This document shows, piece after piece, positions 12,998 through 16,597 of a DNA stretch of 16,597 nucleotides. Made by a program: the position numbers and the translations under genes. This DNA is from Bacillota bacterium. GTDB taxonomy: Bacteria > Bacillota > Clostridia > Oscillospirales > Acutalibacteraceae. How positions within the stretch are numbered: position 1 is the stretch's first letter; every line of letters begins with the position of its first letter. Location of the stretch: assembly GCA_023420245.1 (NCBI GenBank), contig JAEZWL010000153.1:1-16597 (forward strand), read 5' to 3'. The notes under the pieces were generated by a model, which was not told the origin of the DNA, ran no database searches, and saw nothing but the letters and a program-made list of their open reading frames with translations.

Positions 12998-13687
12998 TTA
13001 TTCCTTGAGACTCTCAATTAATAGTTTTATTTTCTCCGAAGCCTCGTCAATCTGTTCAAATGTAATGTCTAAATTCACATTCAAATTAATGACAATTCCC
13101 TTGCTGTTAGTTGAGGTGTAAATAGGTGCCACAACAGCGGTTTTTGTAGGTTCATTTAAAATACTTTCTTCTGTGATGCTTACAGGAGGAGTGCCATTAT
13201 CATTTGCAATTATTTTTCCGTCAGACTCCAACACTAGGTTGGCACTTTTTAGAATTTCAATTATTGTATTAGCCCCAGCACGAGTGTTATTATTTGTGCT
13301 ACTTCCTGATGAGTATAAGATATGGTTTACTAAACTAGTTTTTTCCATACCATTTCTAATTCTAACTGCAGAGAGCATACGACTAAGGAATTCATCACTT
13401 TCAACTTTTTGGGTCCAGATACGAACCACTTGCTCATCCATTTTCAAAGAGTAGGCACGGCCTAAATCCATACCTTCTTGTGTAGGAGCCTTCTTATTCC
13501 CTTCTGAAATAAATCCCATTTGTACAAGAAATGCATTATTACGACTTACAACAGTCTTGTCCATTCCAGTTGCTTGAGCAACAGCATCCAAAGCCATTGG
13601 AGTGCCTATTTTTCCTGTGGAATAAGCCTTGATAATTTTTACTAATTCCTCGTATGATGAACCCGGAAGTTTAAAATTTTCAGCCAT
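12998..13687 (-). CDS. Winged-helix protein, partner of the HEPN-like protein
   Basis: This is a 229-residue protein with two winged-helix-like parts. The first covers residues ~10-75 (AVAQATGMDKTVVSRNNAFL, then MGFISEGNKKAPTQEG); the second covers ~100-165 (SLVNHILYSSGSS..., TIIEILKSANLVLESDGKII). A linker follows, then a C-terminal beta-strand plus helix (INLNVNLDITFEQIDEASEK). That tail resembles the ending seen on DUF5343-type proteins, which is the closest family I can suggest. GGGAGGG lies 7 bases before the ATG. It is the first gene of the operon and so probably the sensor, adaptor or autoregulator of the downstream HEPN-like protein. Whether it binds DNA, RNA or a phage protein cannot be told from the sequence. 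Confidence 0.6.
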   Translation of the reverse strand: MAENFKLPGSSYEELVKIIKAYSTGKIGTPMALDAVAQATGMDKTVVSRNNAFLVQMGFISEGNKKAPTQEGMDLGRAYSLKMDEQVVRIWTQKVESDEFLSRMLSAVRIRNGMEKTSLVNHILYSSGSSTNNNTRAGANTIIEILKSANLVLESDGKIIANDNGTPPVSITEESILNEPTKTAVVAPIYTSTNSKGIVINLNVNLDITFEQIDEASEKIKLLIESLKE

Positions 13688-13724
13688 TTATAGACCCTCC
13701 CAAATGTATTTAGTAATTATATAC

Positions 13725-13753
13725 ATTATATGTGAATATTGCTACTGCGTCAA
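13725..13753 (-). promoter_or_regulatory. Strong promoter of the wHTH/HEPN operon
   Basis: On the minus strand TTGACG (13748-13753), a 17-base spacer and TATAAT (13725-13730) form a near-perfect sigma-A promoter. It puts the start about 30 bases before the ATG. The pair should be expressed constitutively unless it is repressed. Confidence 0.85.
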
Positions 13754-13823
13754 TAGAATCAATCAACCTTGCAAGAAAATTTTGTAAAAATCTACACTTC
13801 ACCATTTTCTCCGATATAAAGCA

Positions 13824-13865
13824 ATAATCCGAACCCATCCCCAACGGGGACAAGGTTCGGATTAT
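13824..13865 (-). terminator. Terminator after tRNA-Leu
   Basis: ATAATCCGAACC/GGTTCGGATTAT is a perfect 12-bp outer stem, with an inner CCCC/GGGG stem around an AAC loop. It lies 8 bases beyond the tRNA 3' end. The tail on the minus strand is only mildly T-rich, but the stem is strong. Confidence 0.7.
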
Positions 13866-13872
13866 CATGATT

Positions 13873-13956
13873 TGGTGCGGGTGACAGGACTTGAACCTGC
13901 ACGGTTTTGCCACAAGAACCTAAATCTTGCGTGTCTGCCAATTCCACCACACCCGC
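13873..13956 (-). tRNA. tRNA-Leu (anticodon UAG)
   Basis: The minus strand gives an 84-base cloverleaf including an encoded CCA end. The acceptor GCGGGTG pairs with CACCCGC, the discriminator is A, and the T-arm is GGTTCAAGTCC. The anticodon stem CAAGA/TCTTG holds loop TTTAGGT with anticodon TAG. A long variable arm (TGGCAAAACCG) marks it as a class II tRNA, as expected for leucine. Confidence 0.95.
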
Positions 13957-13960
13957 GTGC

Positions 13961-13989
13961 AAAAGCTATTATACGTAATAATAGCTTTT
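13961..13989. repeat. Perfect 12-base inverted repeat covering the tRNA promoter
   Basis: AAAAGCTATTAT (13961-13972) and ATAATAGCTTTT (13978-13989) form a 12-bp perfect stem with a 5-base loop. On the minus strand the arm ends in four T, so it could serve as a weak terminator for the operon ending at 13998. It also contains the -10 of the tRNA promoter. Confidence 0.6.
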
Positions 13990-13996
13990 CTGTCAA
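13968..13996 (-). promoter_or_regulatory. Perfect-consensus promoter of tRNA-Leu
   Basis: On the minus strand TTGACA (13991-13996), a 17-base spacer and TATAAT (13968-13973) match the full sigma-A consensus. The predicted start is ~5 bases upstream of the tRNA 5' end. The -35 begins 1 base after the stop codon of the preceding gene. Confidence 0.9.
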
Positions 13997-13997
13997 G

Positions 13998-15269
13998 TTA
14001 TTTTCCAAGTATGCCCTGTTCCAGCATAGACTGTGCCGCAAGCATAGCGCCTAATCTTCCGCTGTGGTAATTCAAGCCGCCCTGCATCCAAGCGGCATAG
14101 GGCTCGCGAAGCGGCGCATCCGCCGAAAGCTCGATGGAGGCGCCAAGCGTGAAGGCTCCCGCCGCCATGATGACCTTGCAGTCGTAACCGGGCATATCCC
14201 ACGGCTCCGGCGTAACAAAGGAATCGACCGGCGCGCCTCTCTGCACACCGCAGCAGAACGCGACAAGCGCTTTCTCCCTGCGGAGCAGGACAGCCTGAAT
14301 GATATCCGCGCGCGGCTCATCGTATTTTGGCGTAACATCATAGCCGAAAAGGCTGAACAGCGCGGCGGTAAATACCGCTGTTTTCAGTGCCTCGCCCGTC
14401 ACATGCGGCGCATGGAACGCACCCATAAACAGCTCGCGGTTGTTGCCGAGCGTCGCGCCGATTTCCCGTCCGGTACCCGGGGTCGTCAAGCGGTAGGAAC
14501 AGCTTTCCACCAAATCTCTGCGGCCAGCAATATATCCGCCGGTGGGCGCGACACCGCCGCCTGGATTCTTAATTAAAGAGCCTGCCATTAAATCGGCGCC
14601 GCAGCTGACCGGCTCCTCCCGCTGTACAAACTCGCCGTAGCAGTTATCTACCATAACGATGCAGTCCGGCGCTTTGCGCTTCGCGATCCTCGCAATCTTC
14701 TCAATATCCTCCACAAAAAGAGACGGACGCAGACTGTAACCCCGCGAACGCTGAAGATACACCATTCTGATTCCGGGATGAATCCGGTCTTCCATTTCTT
14801 CATAATCCGGAGTCCCGTCGGCTTTTAAATCCAGCTGTTCATAATGGATTCCGAATTCCTTAAGAGAACCGTTGCCGTCGCCCGTTAAGCCGATGACGCC
14901 GCGAAGGGTATCGTACGGAATACCGGTGACACTGAGCATAGTGTCGCCCGGGCGCAGAACACCGAACAACGCGACCGTAAGCGCATGGGTGCCGCTGACA
15001 AAATTATGACGGACCAGCGCATCCTCCGCGCCAAGCGCTTTGGCGTAAACCAAATCCAGAGCGTCTCTGCCCCGGTCGCCGTAGCCATAGCCGGTAGACG
15101 CCGCAAAATGGCTCTCGCTGACTCCCGCCTCGACAAAGGCCGCCATCATTTTCTGCTGATTATAATCGGTTGTTTCATCGATTCGGCGAACCGCTTCCTC
15201 CGTTAATCGGGTGGCTTTTTCGGCGGCGTTCGTGATAGAATCATCAATTTTAAAATATGGGTACAGCAT
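13998..15269 (-). CDS. Methionine gamma-lyase-family PLP enzyme (former aluminium-resistance protein)
   Basis: This is a 423-residue fold-type I PLP enzyme of the Met_gamma_lyase family (PF06838), common in Firmicutes. The name reflects homology; the true reaction, probably C-S lyase-like, is poorly characterised. Visible marks are the substrate/PLP loop YGYGDRGRD near 61-69, SGTHALTVALFGVLRPGD (92-109), the cofactor aspartate in MVDNCYGEF (D208), and the Schiff-base lysine K234 in SLIKNPGGG. The length is normal for the family. AGGAAAGC precedes the ATG. The gene starts 11 bases after the DUF6440-like gene and ends the apparent operon. It is G+C-rich compared with the accessory genes to its left, consistent with core chromosome. 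Confidence 0.93.
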   Translation of the reverse strand: MLYPYFKIDDSITNAAEKATRLTEEAVRRIDETTDYNQQKMMAAFVEAGVSESHFAASTGYGYGDRGRDALDLVYAKALGAEDALVRHNFVSGTHALTVALFGVLRPGDTMLSVTGIPYDTLRGVIGLTGDGNGSLKEFGIHYEQLDLKADGTPDYEEMEDRIHPGIRMVYLQRSRGYSLRPSLFVEDIEKIARIAKRKAPDCIVMVDNCYGEFVQREEPVSCGADLMAGSLIKNPGGGVAPTGGYIAGRRDLVESCSYRLTTPGTGREIGATLGNNRELFMGAFHAPHVTGEALKTAVFTAALFSLFGYDVTPKYDEPRADIIQAVLLRREKALVAFCCGVQRGAPVDSFVTPEPWDMPGYDCKVIMAAGAFTLGASIELSADAPLREPYAAWMQGGLNYHSGRLGAMLAAQSMLEQGILGK

Positions 15270-15280
15270 GCTTTCCTGAA

Positions 15281-15472
15281 TTACTCCTTATCATAATCAT
15301 CGTTGTTGCCAATTACCGGATTGCCGTCTTTTCCGAGCAGAACGGTCAGCCCACCGGCATTGCCCCATGCCGTTTGCAGATAGTGCACGCCGGTTTCCCG
15401 GTCCACGATAACGCGGTAAATATCCAAAGCTCCCTGTGAGTAAAGCACCTCAAACCGCTTGCTGTCTTTCAT
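15281..15472 (-). CDS. DUF6440-like small protein (63 aa)
   Basis: This is a 63-residue protein with the pattern RFEVLYSQGALDIYRVIVDR, ETGVHYLQTAWGNAGGLTVL and LGKDGNP, which is typical of small DUF6440-type clostridial proteins of unknown function. The strand-rich sequence suggests a compact beta fold; no catalytic residues stand out. AAAGGAG lies 9 bases upstream of the ATG. It sits between the acetyltransferase gene (37-base gap) and the PLP enzyme gene (11-base gap) and is probably co-transcribed with both. Confidence 0.75.
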   Translation of the reverse strand: MKDSKRFEVLYSQGALDIYRVIVDRETGVHYLQTAWGNAGGLTVLLGKDGNPVIGNNDDYDKE

Positions 15473-15509
15473 GATACCCTGCTCCTTTTGTATAGATTTT
15501 ATTCCTGTA

Positions 15510-16244
15510 CTATAGGGTTATTTCCGCAAATTCGCCCGCGCCTTGAAACCCGAAGCTCTTATAGAAGTATTCGTTCTCATTTCGGGCACGCAGGATATAG
15601 ACTCTTTCCTGCTTTAGCTGGGACAGTACTGCCGCAAGCGCCGCGTGACCGAAGCCCCTTTTGCGCCAATCCGGTTTTGTTGCCACTGCGGAAACCATGG
15701 CCTGATTTTCCGCCTGAGCGATACAGATTGCACAGGATACCAGCGCTTCGCCATCCTTGACTCCGACCGCCGTTGCCGCGCCATGTCGAATGCGATGAGA
15801 TAAATCCAGGTAAAACGACTCAAACTCCGGTGGCTGAAAGGTATCGGTTTCGCATTCACAGAGAAGCGTATATAATCCGCGGAGACTTGGGTTCATCTCG
15901 AAGGAAGCCGGCGTTTTCGGTTTCATGATGTTTTGGTAGACCATGATTTCTCCCTGCACGGTAGCCGGCAGACTGAGCCGACGGGCAGTGCGGAGATCAC
16001 AAAGCAGGTGCCTTGCACCCGTCATGCGGATCAAATCCCCGAGCTCTTCAAAATCAGCGTCGTCCAAAACATCCAGAGTAATCGAATCATCCAGCTTGCA
16101 GATTGCCGCCTTATTTGCCTGTGTCCAGAACTGCGCGAACGGCTCGTCCATGCCATAGGCCGCAGCGGCAGATCGGATGCGACAGCCGAATATCGTATTG
16201 TCAAAGGAGGAAAGCTCCTCCGGAAGAGATATTTTTTTAATCAT
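15510..16244 (-). CDS. GNAT-family N-acetyltransferase
   Basis: This is a 244-residue protein with a C-terminal GNAT fold. The acetyl-CoA-binding motif A follows strand AMVSAVATKPDWRKRGFG, with R-x-x-G-x-G/A read as RKRGFG, and the C-terminal strand region ends YKSFGFQGAGEFAEI, as in many GNAT proteins. The N-terminal ~130 residues are a less conserved lead domain, and the substrate is unknown. The frame stays open to 16280, but the ATG at 16244 has GAGG 6 bases upstream and overlaps the end of the peptidase gene by 8 bases, so coupling is likely. The same order (peptidase, GNAT, small protein, PLP enzyme) suggests one transcript. Confidence 0.85.
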   Translation of the reverse strand: MIKKISLPEELSSFDNTIFGCRIRSAAAAYGMDEPFAQFWTQANKAAICKLDDSITLDVLDDADFEELGDLIRMTGARHLLCDLRTARRLSLPATVQGEIMVYQNIMKPKTPASFEMNPSLRGLYTLLCECETDTFQPPEFESFYLDLSHRIRHGAATAVGVKDGEALVSCAICIAQAENQAMVSAVATKPDWRKRGFGHAALAAVLSQLKQERVYILRARNENEYFYKSFGFQGAGEFAEITL

Positions 16245-16597
16245 TTTGTTCCTCGCCCGCAATTTTTTCCGCAAGCTCAAAAATTAGCTTTTGTGCGGAG
16301 TAATAGTCCTCCTGCGCAATTAAGCCGACCGGCGCATGCAGGTAACGGCAAGGCAGGGATACGGCGACGGTTCTTACGCCGCCTCTCGATACATGGATGG
16401 CACCGGCGTCGTTTCCGCCGGCAACCGCCCGTTTTGCCTGACATTTGACACCGACCTTTTCCGCCGCCTCAAACGCCATTCTGTAGTATTCCTTATCGTA
16501 AATCGTACTGCGATCCATAAACGAAAGAACCGCGCCATCCCCCACCTGGCAGACCTGCCGTTCCTTTTCCACACCGGCAACGTCCGCCGCTGTGGTA
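16237..16597 (-). CDS. M42-family metallo-aminopeptidase, C-terminal part (5' end outside window)
   Basis: This is the last ~119 residues of an M42 (glutamyl/tetrahedral aminopeptidase, cellulase-M-like) peptidase. Typical C-terminal landmarks are present: GDGAVLSFMDRSTIYD, the AGGNDAGAIHVSRGGV block where family members usually read GGTDAG, and the late metal-ligand histidine in PCRYLHAP. The enzymes are cytosolic, dodecameric and use two divalent metals to trim peptides. The N-terminal PDZ-like insert and the first metal ligands lie outside the window. The stop codon overlaps the GNAT start by 8 bases. Confidence 0.88.
   Translation of the reverse strand, partial: TTAADVAGVEKERQVCQVGDGAVLSFMDRSTIYDKEYYRMAFEAAEKVGVKCQAKRAVAGGNDAGAIHVSRGGVRTVAVSLPCRYLHAPVGLIAQEDYYSAQKLIFELAEKIAGEEQND

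Noticed and set aside
14064..14576. 170-codon plus-strand frame opposite the PLP enzyme gene, and similar frames at 15488-16448
   Set aside because: These are antisense shadows of G+C-rich genes with well-supported domains on the minus strand.
1..16597. CRISPR array
   Set aside because: No regularly spaced repeats with unique spacers were seen; the repeats present are pairs or hairpins.

Overview
The window looks like a chromosomal segment of a Gram-positive anaerobe of the class Clostridia, probably near the Oscillospirales. The evidence is AGGAGG-type ribosome sites throughout, TnpV and DUF6809 proteins, a DUF6440-like gene, a clostridial methionine gamma-lyase-family gene, and consensus TTGACA/TATAAT promoters. 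The organism is inferred from gene content only.

Region 1 (1-1450) is an ECF sigma factor gene followed by an overlapping gene for a membrane-anchored anti-sigma-like protein, both on the minus strand. Region 2 (about 1460-5300) is a sugar or phosphoester type module. An AraC-family regulator (plus strand) diverges from a minus-strand operon encoding an 87-residue protein, an MFS transporter and a PHP-domain phosphoesterase, and the operon ends in a strong terminator. The module is bracketed by two remnants that look like opposite ends of one IS200-type element: the 5' part of tnpA with its left-end hairpin lies beyond the araC stop, and right-end-like hairpins lie beyond the terminator. Region 3 (5340-6460) is a class C beta-lactamase-fold serine hydrolase.

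Region 4 (6600-9400) is a compact mobile-element core. A large serine recombinase is translationally coupled to an XRE regulator (minus), and a DUF6809-like gene and tnpV run divergently (plus). Region 5 (9400-12020) is accessory DNA. It holds a terpenoid-cyclase-like alpha/alpha-barrel protein, a coiled-coil plus HTH DNA-binding protein, about 500 bases of hairpin-rich non-coding DNA, and a 55-residue mobile-element protein behind a near-consensus promoter whose -10 box lies in an inverted repeat.

Region 6 (12023-13755) is the most interesting part. It is an A+T-rich two-gene operon with its own near-perfect promoter, encoding a winged-helix protein and a protein with a C-terminal HEPN-like R-x4-H motif. 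It sits between the mobile DNA and a tRNA-Leu gene and is a plausible, possibly undescribed, abortive-infection or RNase-type defence pair.

Region 7 (13824-16597) is G+C-richer and looks like core chromosome: tRNA-Leu(UAG), and a likely operon of an M42 aminopeptidase (partial), a GNAT acetyltransferase, a DUF6440-like protein and the methionine gamma-lyase-family PLP enzyme. The promoter of the tRNA lies directly after the stop of that operon and inside a perfect inverted repeat.
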